Source of the DNA: Candidatus Kryptobacter tengchongensis
GTDB lineage: Bacteria; Bacteroidota; Ignavibacteria; Kryptoniales; Kryptoniaceae
Length of the DNA: 64,000 nt
NCBI GenBank assembly: GCA_001485605.1
Contig: FAON01000010.1
Coordinates: forward strand, 62,001-126,000
Reading direction: 5' to 3'
Shown here: one piece after another, positions 36,928-46,145 of the stretch
Layout: the number at the start of each line of letters is the position of its first letter
Numbering within the stretch: the first letter of the stretch is position 1
Notes under the pieces: model-generated
Databases searched by the model: none
What the model was told of the DNA's origin: nothing
The model's input: only the letters and a program-made list of their open reading frames with translations
Translations under genes and position numbers: made by a program

Positions 36928-38751
36928 TCAAGGCATGGGTAATTTTTTTCTTTTCATAAATCTTAACCAATCAACATTCCGCTCAAGCAATGGGACAGCA
37001 AGAATTCTATTATTAAACCCGAGAAAACGAACAACAATTGTATTTATGTATGTAACTTCAACGGATTTCAAAACTTCTGGTTTAACGCTCACATCATATT
37101 TCTCAGCAAGAGAAGCTATCAATCTATTCAAAATAACGCTAAATGTATCATAATTTACAACATAAAGCGTATCCTTCGGCTTTCTCTTGTCAATAAGTTT
37201 GAAAATTGAATAACCCTCATCTGTGTAAAATGGACCATAAACTTCTCCGATCTCAAGCGTGCTTGCAATTTGCCCTATTTCCCCAAGCTGGGTTGAAAGA
37301 ACATAACCTATTATCCCCTCGTTTTCTCTTGCCCATTCTCTCTTTGTAAACTTTTTCGCAAGTTCCCCCATGTCATACCCAGATTTAACAAGTTTTAAAA
37401 TTGAATCAGCAAGCTCAATATCATCAACAAGAATTTCTTGAATCTTTATCTCCCACACTTCCCCCTTGGTGGTTGAATAACTTTTCAAAAGCTCTTCCGC
37501 TGAAATAAAATTGCTAAATTTTAAGGAATCAAGAAGCATTTTCTTAACAGCATAAGCAAGATAAGCATCGCGCCACATCTCCATGTCCTTTAAAACATCC
37601 GGGGACTTATCCAAACCACGCCTGTATCCTTCAAAAGCAAGAAATTCCTCATTAATTATCGTCTTCAAAAGGTTATTCAATGTTCCTCCAACACTTTGCC
37701 TATCAGAATGTAGAACGAAACCTTTGAAAGAAATTTGATCTATCACATAATCAAGCGTTCTATTAAAACTATCACCCTTAAGAAAATAATGGTCAAGATA
37801 GTTCGCAAGTTTTGATTTTATATCCAGAAAATCATCCCTCAAAAGAGCAAGAGGATAAACTGAGATATTTTCAGCCCTGCGGACATATTTCTTTTTCTCA
37901 ACGAGATTATTTATTTCCGTGTAAAGAAGTTTTAAAAGTTGTGCATCAACTTTTAACATTTTCCCCTTTCCAAATTCATTAACGAACTCAACAAATCTTT
38001 GCCTTTCCTTCCGCTCTTGAATTATCTTTCTAACCTGACTTTTAGCACTCTCAATTTCATCGGGGCTTAAACCAAACTTTGATGTTTTATTTGCAAGCCT
38101 GATTATATACCAGAGCGAATCAACCTGAATCGGCTGATAAATCTCACCAACTGAAAGATATTCATAGACGACTTTTTCAATCGGTTCGTAAATCTCACCC
38201 CATCTTAACTTTTCAATATTATTTTCCTGCCCAATTTTTGCCATTAGGCTATCAAAATCCTCACCGCTTTTCAAAAGCCCCCAAAGCGAGTCGGCTAAAT
38301 TTTTTGTTTCTGCAACTATGTAATGAAGTTCAACTTCTGTATTATACTTTGGGAGCGCCTCAATAATTTCCTTTTCAGAAACATTAACTTTGTTTTTAAT
38401 TTCCTGTTTATAAAGTGCATCAAGAACGAGAAGTTTTTCAGTTTGTTGAATTGCCCTTTCAACCTCGGGATTTTTATCAAGCCCAAGTTCAAGCCCCTTA
38501 AGAGCAAGCAACTTTTCGGCAATCATTGAATATAAAAACTCAAGCTTATTTTTATCAACTTGATTTTTCCTCTCTTTCCCTTGCCATATCGTAAGTTCGT
38601 ATCTTTCAATAAAGTCACGCACCGTTACAGTTTTGTTTCCCACTTTTGCAATTGTATCATTTCCTATCCGTGCGGATTTTGAAGGGAATTGTGAGCGAAG
38701 AATTTGCGTTAAAACAAACGAAATCAAGAAAACCAGCGTAATTTTTCTCAT
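36928..38751 (-). CDS. PpiC-type peptidyl-prolyl isomerase / periplasmic foldase
   Basis: 607 residues with a signal peptide (ends TQILRSQ). Residues ~30-130 form a SurA/PrsA-like N-terminal chaperone part (VGNKTVTVRDFIERYELT); a first parvulin-like domain follows (VELHYIVAETKNLADSLW, later LRWGEIYEPIEKVVYEYL), and a second copy appears near the C-terminus (WEIKIQEILVDDIELADSIL, IGYVLSTQLGEIGQIASTLE). The layout fits a SurA-like helper for outer-membrane protein folding. Parvulin domains in such proteins are often degenerate, so isomerase activity is not assured. The ATG at 38751 is used; a TTG lies two codons upstream. It is the only gene in its transcription unit. Confidence 0.85.
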   Translation of the reverse strand: MRKITLVFLISFVLTQILRSQFPSKSARIGNDTIAKVGNKTVTVRDFIERYELTIWQGKERKNQVDKNKLEFLYSMIAEKLLALKGLELGLDKNPEVERAIQQTEKLLVLDALYKQEIKNKVNVSEKEIIEALPKYNTEVELHYIVAETKNLADSLWGLLKSGEDFDSLMAKIGQENNIEKLRWGEIYEPIEKVVYEYLSVGEIYQPIQVDSLWYIIRLANKTSKFGLSPDEIESAKSQVRKIIQERKERQRFVEFVNEFGKGKMLKVDAQLLKLLYTEINNLVEKKKYVRRAENISVYPLALLRDDFLDIKSKLANYLDHYFLKGDSFNRTLDYVIDQISFKGFVLHSDRQSVGGTLNNLLKTIINEEFLAFEGYRRGLDKSPDVLKDMEMWRDAYLAYAVKKMLLDSLKFSNFISAEELLKSYSTTKGEVWEIKIQEILVDDIELADSILKLVKSGYDMGELAKKFTKREWARENEGIIGYVLSTQLGEIGQIASTLEIGEVYGPFYTDEGYSIFKLIDKRKPKDTLYVVNYDTFSVILNRLIASLAEKYDVSVKPEVLKSVEVTYINTIVVRFLGFNNRILAVPLLERNVDWLRFMKRKKLPMP

Positions 38752-38777
38752 TTGCAAGCACTTGTTTTATTTCTTAT

Positions 38778-38808
38778 CAAAGTTAAACAAAATAAAGTTA
38801 ATCTTCAA
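38778..38808 (-). promoter_or_regulatory. Bacteroidota-type promoter of the PpiC-type gene
   Basis: Minus strand: TTG (complement of 38806-38808), 20 bases, TAACTTTG (complement of 38778-38785), fitting TTG-N20-TAnnTTTG. The -7 element is 26 bases upstream of the ATG at 38751, the same distance as at copA. Confidence 0.6.
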
Positions 38809-38886
38809 TAACTATTTTGTATTTTTTCGCCAGCTTGATTAAATTAAAACCTGATTTTCAAAACAAACATGTTCACAAAACAAAAA

Positions 38887-39852
38887 ATGAAAAGAATAGG
38901 CGTATTTACAAGTGGTGGTGACGCACCAGGAATGAACGCCTGTGTAAGGGCAGTCGTAAGAGCAGGAATTTACTACGGTCTTGAAGTCATCGGAATTGGT
39001 CACGGATATCAAGGTATGATAAACGGTGAATTTATACCATTGCAGGCAAGATCCGTATCAAACATTCTTCAGCGTGGTGGAACAATTCTGAAAACCGCAA
39101 GATCCGAAGAATTCATGACAAAAGAAGGAAGGGCAAAAGCAGCAAAAAATCTAAAAGACCACGGAATAGAGGCTCTTGTTGCAATAGGTGGAGATGGCAC
39201 ATTCCGGGGCGCTGTTGCCCTGTATGAAGAGCATGGAATTCCATCCGTTGGGATTCCCGCGACAATTGACAATGATTTATACGGAACTGATTACACCATC
39301 GGATATGATACCGCAGTTAACACAGCCCTTGAATCAATTGACAAGATCAGAGATACAGCAGATGCACATGATAGGCTATTTTATGTTGAGGTTATGGGAA
39401 GAACGAGTGGCTTTATAGCAGTTGAAGCTGGAATAGGTGGAGGTGCTGAATATATCGCAATTCCAGAAGAACAGACTGATTATGAGGAAATAAGAAATGT
39501 TTTAAAGGGCTTCCGAAAAGACAAGACAAGCAGTATAATTATCGTCGCTGAAGGGGACGAGGAAGGAGGCGCATTTAAGATAGCAAAGAAAGTGAAAGAA
39601 CTTTACGGATTTGACTACCGTGTCGTTGTACTTGGACATATACAGCGTGGCGGGGCACCAAGTGCAAGAGATAGAATCCTTGCAAGCAAACTTGGCGTCG
39701 CAGCCGTTGAAGCATTGATAAATGGAAAATTTAATGTAATGGTTGGAGAAGTAAAAGGAGAAATTAAACTTACACCACTAAAAGAAACTTTCAATAGAAG
39801 AAAAGAACTTGACCCATATCTCCTGAAGATCGCAAAAATTTTATCAATATGA
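38887..39852 (+). CDS. pfkA: ATP-dependent 6-phosphofructokinase
   Basis: 321 residues, the usual length of bacterial PfkA. GGDAPGMN near the start and GGDGT at residues 101-105 form the ATP site; glycine in GGDGT (not GGDDT) marks the ATP-dependent rather than the pyrophosphate-dependent type. The catalytic block is PATIDND (124-130), and HIQRGG binds the phosphate of the sugar. It catalyses fructose 6-phosphate to fructose 1,6-bisphosphate in glycolysis. MKRIGV at 38887 is the family start; an ATG six codons upstream (38869) is possible. Neither has a Shine-Dalgarno sequence; the leader is A-rich. The 3' end overlaps the convergent gene by 9 bases. Confidence 0.95.
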   Translation: MKRIGVFTSGGDAPGMNACVRAVVRAGIYYGLEVIGIGHGYQGMINGEFIPLQARSVSNILQRGGTILKTARSEEFMTKEGRAKAAKNLKDHGIEALVAIGGDGTFRGAVALYEEHGIPSVGIPATIDNDLYGTDYTIGYDTAVNTALESIDKIRDTADAHDRLFYVEVMGRTSGFIAVEAGIGGGAEYIAIPEEQTDYEEIRNVLKGFRKDKTSSIIIVAEGDEEGGAFKIAKKVKELYGFDYRVVVLGHIQRGGAPSARDRILASKLGVAAVEALINGKFNVMVGEVKGEIKLTPLKETFNRRKELDPYLLKIAKILSI

Positions 39853-40644
39853 TCGTAAACTTACCTCCTTCCTCTCCCTCTTTTCAAAAATTGAAATCTT
39901 ACCGCCACCATAAATTTGTATTAATTCATATGCAGTATCAAAATCTCTGCCTATATCCTCAGGGCTATGGGCGTCTGAGCCAACGGTTAGAGGGATTTTA
40001 TATTCCCTTGCAATTTTAAGTATCTCCACCGAAGGATAAATTTCACCAACTTTATGCCTTAACCCAGATGTGTTAATTTCAATACACAAGCCATTTTCCT
40101 TGATGAGTTTCAAAATTTCCCTTATCAACTCCTCAAAATTTTTATCTGCATGATGTCCAAACTTCTTTATCATATCAAAATGCCCAACTATATCAAAAAT
40201 CCCTGACTTGACAAGTTTTTTAATAGTTTGATAATAATCCTCATAAACTTCATTTACATCTTTCCCTTCCCATTTCCATGCCTCCTTATGGCTTGCGATA
40301 TTCCATCCATCAAGAAAATGAACTGAACCGATGACATAATCAAAATCACCATTTCGGACAAAGTCCCTGATGAAATCAATTTTTTCATCTATAAACTCAG
40401 CCTCAATACCAAATTTTATTTTGATTCTCTCACCGAATTCATCAACCGCAGATTTATACCAATCTTTGTAAATTTCAAATTCATCAATCGTCATTCTATG
40501 TTCAGGGTCAAAATCATCGGGCAACGGCATGTGATCCGAAACCCCAATTTCTGTTAAGTTTTTCTCAATTGCCATCAAAATATAATCTTTTATCTCACCC
40601 CTCGCATGCTTACAAAGTTTTGTATGAGTATGATAATCAACCAC
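39844..40644 (-). CDS. PHP-family histidinol-phosphatase-like protein
   Basis: 266 residues. DYHTHTKLCKHA at the start, VSDHMPLP, GSVHFLDGW, VGHFDMIKKF and GSDAHSPEDIGRDF are the metal-binding motifs of PHP phosphoesterases of the HisK/HisJ type, which remove phosphate from L-histidinol phosphate. No other his gene is in the window, so a different phosphate substrate is possible. It starts with GTG, 21 bases after the DUF2520 gene. Confidence 0.87.
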   Translation of the reverse strand: MVDYHTHTKLCKHARGEIKDYILMAIEKNLTEIGVSDHMPLPDDFDPEHRMTIDEFEIYKDWYKSAVDEFGERIKIKFGIEAEFIDEKIDFIRDFVRNGDFDYVIGSVHFLDGWNIASHKEAWKWEGKDVNEVYEDYYQTIKKLVKSGIFDIVGHFDMIKKFGHHADKNFEELIREILKLIKENGLCIEINTSGLRHKVGEIYPSVEILKIAREYKIPLTVGSDAHSPEDIGRDFDTAYELIQIYGGGKISIFEKRERKEVSLRSY

Positions 40645-40665
40645 AGTTAAATTTCAACTTTGTTT

Positions 40666-41562
40666 TCATTTTCTTCCAATATATGAACTTACAAGGTCAA
40701 GCATTTTAGAAGCAAGATTTACGGATATGCTCTTCTTTTTAAAGGCAACCCTTATGGTTTCAATTGCAAGCGATGAATAAAGTGGCAGAATTTCGGGAAA
40801 TTTATTTTTAAGTTCATCAAGATGAAGCCTTACAGTTTCAATATCACCTCTTTCAATCGGTCCTGTGAGGGCGTTTACAACCCCCAATTCATCTGCGTTT
40901 TTAAGTGAAATTTCAATAAGCGGAGAGAGAAATTTATTGTCAATGCTTAAGTTTGCCTTCTTCAAAATTTCATCAATCGCATGAAGAAGTGAAATCATAT
41001 AATTTGACGCAAACACACAGGCAATATGGTAAAGAATTTTCTGCGACTTTTCAATCGGAAAAATGTTGAAGTCAAAATTGTAAAAAATCCACTTAGTTAT
41101 ATCGTAAATTTTTCTACTGCCCTCAAGTGTGAATTTTATCTTTTTTATCTCATCAATGGAATAATCAAAGTGTGAAATAGAATAAACAGGATGAAGAGAG
41201 CCAATCTCAGCACCAAGCCAATGCAAACACGAAAGAACATCGCTTGTAAGAACTCCAGAAGTATGGTAAACGACGAGATTTTTAAAATTCAAATTTTCAA
41301 GTTTACAAAGATTTTCAGCAACCCCACGAATTGCCGAGTCAGGTGTGGTGATGAAAATAACCTCAACATCAGAAGGGATGTCCAGAATTGAAATTGAAGT
41401 GGTTTCAGCTTTAACCCTTTTCAAAAACCTTTGAAGTGATTCAGTGCTTCTACTTATTACAGCGGTTATCCTGTGCCCGATGATTTCGCTCAAAAATTTC
41501 GCTATTAAAGTGCCAACTCTTCCTGCACCTATTATGGCTATGTTAAATGGTTTAATCGTCAA
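40666..41562 (-). CDS. Rossmann-fold/DUF2520 oxidoreductase-like protein
   Basis: 298 residues. An N-terminal Rossmann fold (FNIAIIGAGRVGTLIAKFL) is followed by a helical DUF2520 domain (VFASNYMISLLHAIDEIL, NALTGPIERGDIETVRLHL), the layout of F420-dependent-like or ProC-like reductases. The substrate is not known. The start is TTG at 41562, overlapping the amrB stop codon (TTGA); no ATG occurs in the early part of the frame. Its tight link to amrB and amrA may be functional. Confidence 0.85.
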   Translation of the reverse strand: MTIKPFNIAIIGAGRVGTLIAKFLSEIIGHRITAVISRSTESLQRFLKRVKAETTSISILDIPSDVEVIFITTPDSAIRGVAENLCKLENLNFKNLVVYHTSGVLTSDVLSCLHWLGAEIGSLHPVYSISHFDYSIDEIKKIKFTLEGSRKIYDITKWIFYNFDFNIFPIEKSQKILYHIACVFASNYMISLLHAIDEILKKANLSIDNKFLSPLIEISLKNADELGVVNALTGPIERGDIETVRLHLDELKNKFPEILPLYSSLAIETIRVAFKKKSISVNLASKMLDLVSSYIGRK

Positions 41563-42416
41563 CCCAGCTCAACTTGTTTAAATAGCACTGCCGAAAGATA
41601 ACCAACGACCGCTGTTTTATCACCAGTGACATCTCCGGAGTTGCAGTAATAAAGAACTTCAGACTTGTCAGCGCCAAGTTTTTTAGCTGCATACATCACT
41701 GCCACAGTTGGACCACCACCACATGCCTCACACTTTCGCTGTTCAAGGTCATCCATAAGTTTTTCCTCATCAAATCTCTCAATATCATCAATTACGATTT
41801 TATCAAACTTAACAGCAACATCATATGGATAATAATGCGATAGATCAGTGCTTGCAACGAGAAGAACATTTCTTCCTGTTAAAACCTCTCCAAGTATTTC
41901 CCCCAAACGGAAACAATAGTCAGATTTCTGATCCCCCATTACAATTGGGACAAACTTAAAATGATTTAACGCTTTCTGAAGAAATGGAAGATGAACCTCA
42001 ATCGCATGCTCAGCCCTGTGACCATAACTTGAAAACTCAATCAAACCATTTCCCGCTTTAACGATTTCCTCGGCAAGGTTAAAATCAATCTCAATCTCAC
42101 CAAGCGGAGTTCTATAACTTTTACCATCGTAAATTGAGATCGCATCAAAATATTCCCTATGGCTTGGCGAGACAACAACGACCACATCATAATCTTTGCC
42201 ACGAACCAACGAATAGGCAATCGCTGCTGTCTGACCCGAATACATATAACCAGCATGAGGTGCTATTATGGCCCTTATTTCACCGTTAATTTTTTTATTC
42301 CCAATTATATCCCCAACCCTTTCAAACATCTTTTCAATTTCAGCGTTTAAAATTGATGGGACATCAGGATAGAATAAACCAGCAACCGCTGGCTGTCTTA
42401 CTTTTTCTTTGATCAT
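41559..42416 (-). CDS. amrB: AmmeMemoRadiSam system protein B (MEMO1 family)
   Basis: 285 residues of the MEMO1 family. Recognised by RQPAVAGLFYPD, AIIAPHAGYMYSGQTAA, VVVSPSHREYFDAISIYDG, HRAEHAIEVHLPFLQ, STDLSHYYPYD and the closing CNSGDVTGDK; the histidines and a late cysteine line a metal-binding, dioxygenase-like pocket. The biochemical role is unsettled. It overlaps amrA by 4 bases upstream and the DUF2520 gene by 4 bases downstream. Confidence 0.93.
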   Translation of the reverse strand: MIKEKVRQPAVAGLFYPDVPSILNAEIEKMFERVGDIIGNKKINGEIRAIIAPHAGYMYSGQTAAIAYSLVRGKDYDVVVVVSPSHREYFDAISIYDGKSYRTPLGEIEIDFNLAEEIVKAGNGLIEFSSYGHRAEHAIEVHLPFLQKALNHFKFVPIVMGDQKSDYCFRLGEILGEVLTGRNVLLVASTDLSHYYPYDVAVKFDKIVIDDIERFDEEKLMDDLEQRKCEACGGGPTVAVMYAAKKLGADKSEVLYYCNSGDVTGDKTAVVGYLSAVLFKQVELG

Positions 42417-42988
42417 ACATTCTCCCCTTCTTTTAGTTTGAAATCACTTTCTTTAAAAATGATCGCTGTAAATTTGAAAATCTCTGTTTCTTTGTCTTTC
42501 CAACAATCAGGTGGTAACCCAGCTTTAAGGCAGGTATGCTCAAGGAATTCCTCTCTTGTTAAGTTGTGTTCAACTGCAACCTGAGGTAGAAGTAATCCCC
42601 TTCTCCATCCCCTTTTGACCATCAATCCATGCTCCCCAATTTTTATCTCATCAACTGACTTGACAGAACTTAAAGGGGACAAAACAGAAATTTCAATTTC
42701 AATTTTATCAAGTTCATCAGGTTCAACGGGTGGAAAGCGGGGGTCCTCAAGAGCAGATTTCGCTGCCACTTCATTTACAGTTTCAGCAAGCGATTTTATT
42801 GCCTCCACATAACCGATACAGCCCCTCAAAGTATCATTAATTGTAATAGTTACAAAAGCTCCACACGGGGTTTTCAAATTCTCAGTTTTTGGTTCAACCT
42901 CTGGAAGCCCCTTTCCATTGACGACGCTTGTGATTGAATTGCGGGCGATGCGCAAAAGCTCAATTTTCTCTTCGTCGGTGAGGTTCAT
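42413..42988 (-). CDS. amrA: AmmeMemoRadiSam system protein A (AMMECR1 domain)
   Basis: 191 residues of the AMMECR1 family: the hallmark LRGCIGYVEAIKSL is preceded by FVTITINDT, then DPRFPPVEPDELDKIEIEIS and LLLPQVAVEHNLTREEFL. The function is unknown. In many prokaryotes amrA, amrB and a radical-SAM gene (amrS) are neighbours; here the first two are adjacent and the radical-SAM gene is not in the window. Confidence 0.93.
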   Translation of the reverse strand: MNLTDEEKIELLRIARNSITSVVNGKGLPEVEPKTENLKTPCGAFVTITINDTLRGCIGYVEAIKSLAETVNEVAAKSALEDPRFPPVEPDELDKIEIEISVLSPLSSVKSVDEIKIGEHGLMVKRGWRRGLLLPQVAVEHNLTREEFLEHTCLKAGLPPDCWKDKETEIFKFTAIIFKESDFKLKEGENV

Positions 42989-43060
42989 TGCTTTCTCAAA
43001 TTTAAATTGTAAGCTTTCAAAAATAAACTAAAAAAAATAACAAAATTTTTCAACTAATCA

Positions 43061-43891
43061 TCACACCAAATACCACATAAGATCACCCGAAAAAGTGCTC
43101 TTAAGCTTATCCTCATCAATTTCCTCAAAAAAACCAAAAACCGCAGATCCACTCCCCGACATCAGAGAAAAAACAGAACCAAGTTTGTAAAGCTTACGTT
43201 TCACATCTTCAACAACTGGATAATGAGAAAAAACAAGTTCCTCAAAATCATTCCCAATGAGTTCTCTTAACGCAGCTGGATTCTTAACATTTTCCACAAA
43301 TATCTTCTTTAAACTTTCCTCCCCTTCATGACCTTTCAATTTTAAATTCTCATACGCCCACGCAGTTGAAATTTTGACACCCGGATAAACAATGACGATT
43401 TTATACGGAACTTTAACATCAATTGGTTCAATTATCTCCCCACGCCCTGTAGCATAAGCTGTTCCACCCTTTATAAAAAATGGAACATCTGAGCCAATCA
43501 AGCTCCCAAGCTCACATAGATGATCATCATCAGCTCCAACATTAAATAAGATATTAAGCCCTTTTAAAACTGTCGCAGAATTGCTACTACCCCCACCAAG
43601 CCCAGCTCCTACTGGAATCCTTTTTTTAAGATAAATTCTAACCCCGGAATGAATCCCGAAACTTTCAAAAAAAATTCTCACTGCCTTTAAACACAAATTT
43701 TCAAAACCACGAGGTATCTCATCAGAGTCAGATTCAAATTCAATCTCATCGTAAATTTCCATCTCAATCTCATCAAAGAGTTTCACTTCATGAAAAATTG
43801 TCTCTATATCGTGATAACCATCCACACGTTTTCTCAACACCCTTAACCCGATGTTTATCTTCGCAGGGGAAAGTAATTTTATCCTATCCAT
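43061..43891 (-). CDS. ispE: 4-diphosphocytidyl-2-C-methyl-D-erythritol kinase
   Basis: 276 residues of the GHMP kinase family. It opens with LLSPAKINIGLRVLRKRVDGYHDIETIF, has the ATP loop VPVGAGLGGGSSNSATVL and the late SLMSGSGSAVFGFF. It phosphorylates CDP-methylerythritol in the MEP pathway to isoprenoids. It overlaps the preceding gene by 13 bases and ends the seven-gene minus-strand run that starts at 48500. Confidence 0.95.
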   Translation of the reverse strand: MDRIKLLSPAKINIGLRVLRKRVDGYHDIETIFHEVKLFDEIEMEIYDEIEFESDSDEIPRGFENLCLKAVRIFFESFGIHSGVRIYLKKRIPVGAGLGGGSSNSATVLKGLNILFNVGADDDHLCELGSLIGSDVPFFIKGGTAYATGRGEIIEPIDVKVPYKIVIVYPGVKISTAWAYENLKLKGHEGEESLKKIFVENVKNPAALRELIGNDFEELVFSHYPVVEDVKRKLYKLGSVFSLMSGSGSAVFGFFEEIDEDKLKSTFSGDLMWYLV

Positions 43892-44421
43892 TTTATATCG
43901 TCAACATTTTCAATTTTATTTGCATATCTTGCAAGTGTGAAAAACAAATCAGAAAGACGATTCACAAATGGTATTATATTTTCATTTATCTTCTCTTTTT
44001 CAGAAAGTGAAACTATCCTTCGCTCAGCACGCCTGCAAACAGTCCTCGCAAGGTGCAAAAAAGAAGCAAGAAAAGTCCCACCAGGAAGTATAAAACTGCG
44101 CAACGGTTCAAGACTTTCGTCTACCTTGTCAATCAACCTCTCAATTTTTTCAACATCATCTTTCGTGATCCTTTTCACCTTAATACTTTCAACCCCAATT
44201 GGCGTTGCAAGATCAGACCCTAAAACAAAAAGTAAATTTTGAATGTCTTTTATCGTTTCATTGATAAAATTATCTTTTGACACCGCCCTTATGACCCCGA
44301 GAATTGAATTAAGTTCATCAACAGTTCCATAAGCTTCAACTCTGGCGTTGTCTTTCTTTACCCTTCCACCAGCGAAAAGAGAAGTTGTCCCGTCATCACC
44401 TGTTCTCGTGTAAATTTTCAT
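43879..44421 (-). CDS. PduO-type cob(I)alamin adenosyltransferase
   Basis: 180 residues. The N-terminal TRTGDDGTTSLFAGGRVKKD is the ATP-binding loop of PduO/MMAB-type corrinoid adenosyltransferases; VEAYGTVDELNS, the RSFILPGGT block and CRRAERRIVSL complete the signature. It forms adenosylcobalamin from cob(I)alamin and ATP. It overlaps both neighbours (26 and 13 bases), so it is translated from the same message. Confidence 0.94.
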   Translation of the reverse strand: MKIYTRTGDDGTTSLFAGGRVKKDNARVEAYGTVDELNSILGVIRAVSKDNFINETIKDIQNLLFVLGSDLATPIGVESIKVKRITKDDVEKIERLIDKVDESLEPLRSFILPGGTFLASFLHLARTVCRRAERRIVSLSEKEKINENIIPFVNRLSDLFFTLARYANKIENVDDIKWIG

Positions 44422-45256
44422 TTAGCGATTCAATTAGTTTTAATATCTTTATTAACTTTTCTGCATTTTCAATATAGCCGTTATTTTTATAGGCAAGAGC
44501 AAGATTTCCAAACATTCTCTTAACAATCATCTCGGGCGTTGCACGCTTCAGGTATTCATCCTTTTGAGAATAACCAAGTTGAGAAATTAACTTTTCACAA
44601 TCTGACCTCGCCATTATCTTACCACCGTTAAACGGGTCAACATAAATTTCAAAACCGTTTGATTCATATCTGACAACAAAATGCCCTGGTATTCCAACGC
44701 CATAAACCGGGATATTCGCCCTTCTACCCACAAGGATGTAAATCAACGAAAGCGTAATTGGTATTCCCAATCGTCTATCTATCACACGATTTATGAAAAT
44801 GTTATCTGGCTCATAATAATTTTCAAAATTTCCCCTGAAACCTTTCTCAACAAAGAAAAATCTATTCACCACCTCAACGATGTCATACAAATTTTCAACC
44901 ATGTAAATTCTCTTCTTCAACTCAAAAGCCATTAAATCAAGCATCTCTGAGTACTTCCTAAAATTAACATCTGGATAAGCAAATCTCGCAACAAGATATG
45001 CCCCCCTCTCAATATCTTTTTCATGAGCCATAAAATACGAAACAACCTCACTGGTATAATTTTTATATTTTAAAGTATCAACGATTTCATCAAGCAAATT
45101 TTTTACATTCTCGCTTACATTATGCTTAATTTTTGAAAGCACAGGGATCGCCTCAACACCTAAATCAACGAGTTTTTCATAAGCAGACTTTGAAACAAAA
45201 ACATCTTCATCATCAAGAAGTTTGACAAGCGAAATTATGTATCTTTCGGGGCTCAC
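44396..45256 (-). CDS. SirB1-type transglutaminase-like protein
   Basis: 286 residues. An N-terminal HEAT-like helical part (SAYEKLVDLGVEAIPVLSKI) precedes a transglutaminase-like core of the SirB1/YchA family (RRLGIPITLSLIYILVGRR, then GVGIPGHFVVRYES and VDPFNGG). The catalytic cysteine of true transglutaminases is not evident in the core, as is usual for this group, so it may be a binding protein. The start is GTG, overlapping the upstream stop as GTGA. Function unknown. Confidence 0.82.
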   Translation of the reverse strand: MSPERYIISLVKLLDDEDVFVSKSAYEKLVDLGVEAIPVLSKIKHNVSENVKNLLDEIVDTLKYKNYTSEVVSYFMAHEKDIERGAYLVARFAYPDVNFRKYSEMLDLMAFELKKRIYMVENLYDIVEVVNRFFFVEKGFRGNFENYYEPDNIFINRVIDRRLGIPITLSLIYILVGRRANIPVYGVGIPGHFVVRYESNGFEIYVDPFNGGKIMARSDCEKLISQLGYSQKDEYLKRATPEMIVKRMFGNLALAYKNNGYIENAEKLIKILKLIESLNENLHENR

Positions 45257-46134
45257 AGATAATGTTTTGTAAGTTCATTTTTTAAATATTCAAATGCTTC
45301 AATTGGTGTATCAACAAACTTGAAAAGCTTCAAGTCATCTTTGTCAATCACCCCATACTCAACCATAGCGTCAAAATTAACGATCTTTTTCCAATATTCA
45401 CTTCCATAAATTAAGACGAGCATTTTCTTTTTAATTTTTCTTGTCTGAAGAAGCGTAAGGACTTCAAAAAGTTCATCAAGCGTCCCATATCCACCCGGGA
45501 ATATAACAAGTGCCTTTGCTGGATAAATGAACCAGAACTTGCGCATAAAGAAATAATGAAATTCAAAATTAAGCTCTTCCGTGATATACTGGTTTGGTTT
45601 TTGCTCGTATGGTAAACTTATGTTAAGTCCTATACTTAAACCTCTCGCCTTGTATGCGCCCTTATTCGCAGCTTCCATTATACCCGGACCCCCTCCAGAA
45701 CAAACGACAAAGCGATGCCCATTTGCCTCACCAAGAGACGCCGACCACTCCGTTATCAACCTTGCAAGTTCAACGGCGTCCTCATAATATCTTGACATAT
45801 AAACATCAATTTCAGCTCTTGCCTTTTCATCAAGCAGACTCTGAGGCACAGGCTTACCCCTTGATTCCAATTCCTTTATCTTTGATTCAATTTCACGCAA
45901 CTTCGCTTTTGCCTCCTTCATTGGCTTTGTCCTCGCTGAACCAAAGAAAACAACTGTGTCAACAACTTGATACTTTCTAAATCTTGATAACGGCTCAAGA
46001 TATTCAGCAAGAATCCTAAGAGCTCTCGCATCAGGGCTGTTTAAAAACTTTAAATTTTTATATGCCTTTACAGGTTGCCTATTTGCACTAAATGCTTTTT
46101 CCTCCTTCTCAATTTTTTCTCCAGTCATCCTCAT
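45253..46134 (-). CDS. LOG-family protein (cytokinin riboside phosphoribohydrolase-like)
   Basis: 293 residues. The two LOG hallmarks are visible: CSGGGPGIMEAANKGAYKA and VIFPGGYGTLDELFEVLTLL (PGGxGTxxE). Members release the base from nucleoside 5'-monophosphates; many were once labelled lysine decarboxylases. It is longer than the ~190-residue core because of an N-terminal ~70 residues and an internal helical insert (KAKLREIESKIKELESRGK). It overlaps the SirB1-type gene by 4 bases and starts 11 bases after the SDR gene. Confidence 0.87.
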   Translation of the reverse strand: MRMTGEKIEKEEKAFSANRQPVKAYKNLKFLNSPDARALRILAEYLEPLSRFRKYQVVDTVVFFGSARTKPMKEAKAKLREIESKIKELESRGKPVPQSLLDEKARAEIDVYMSRYYEDAVELARLITEWSASLGEANGHRFVVCSGGGPGIMEAANKGAYKARGLSIGLNISLPYEQKPNQYITEELNFEFHYFFMRKFWFIYPAKALVIFPGGYGTLDELFEVLTLLQTRKIKKKMLVLIYGSEYWKKIVNFDAMVEYGVIDKDDLKLFKFVDTPIEAFEYLKNELTKHYL

Positions 46135-46145
46135 ACTAATTTTTT

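Noticed and set aside
42997-43004. TAAATTTG on the minus strand as a promoter of amrA
   Set aside because: It lies only 9 bases from the ATG, and no TTG occurs at 19-21 bases upstream, so the promoter would be incomplete and the message leaderless.
45253-46134. Lysine decarboxylase
   Set aside because: The PGGxGTxxE motif identifies a LOG-type phosphoribohydrolase; the decarboxylase name is an old misannotation of this family.
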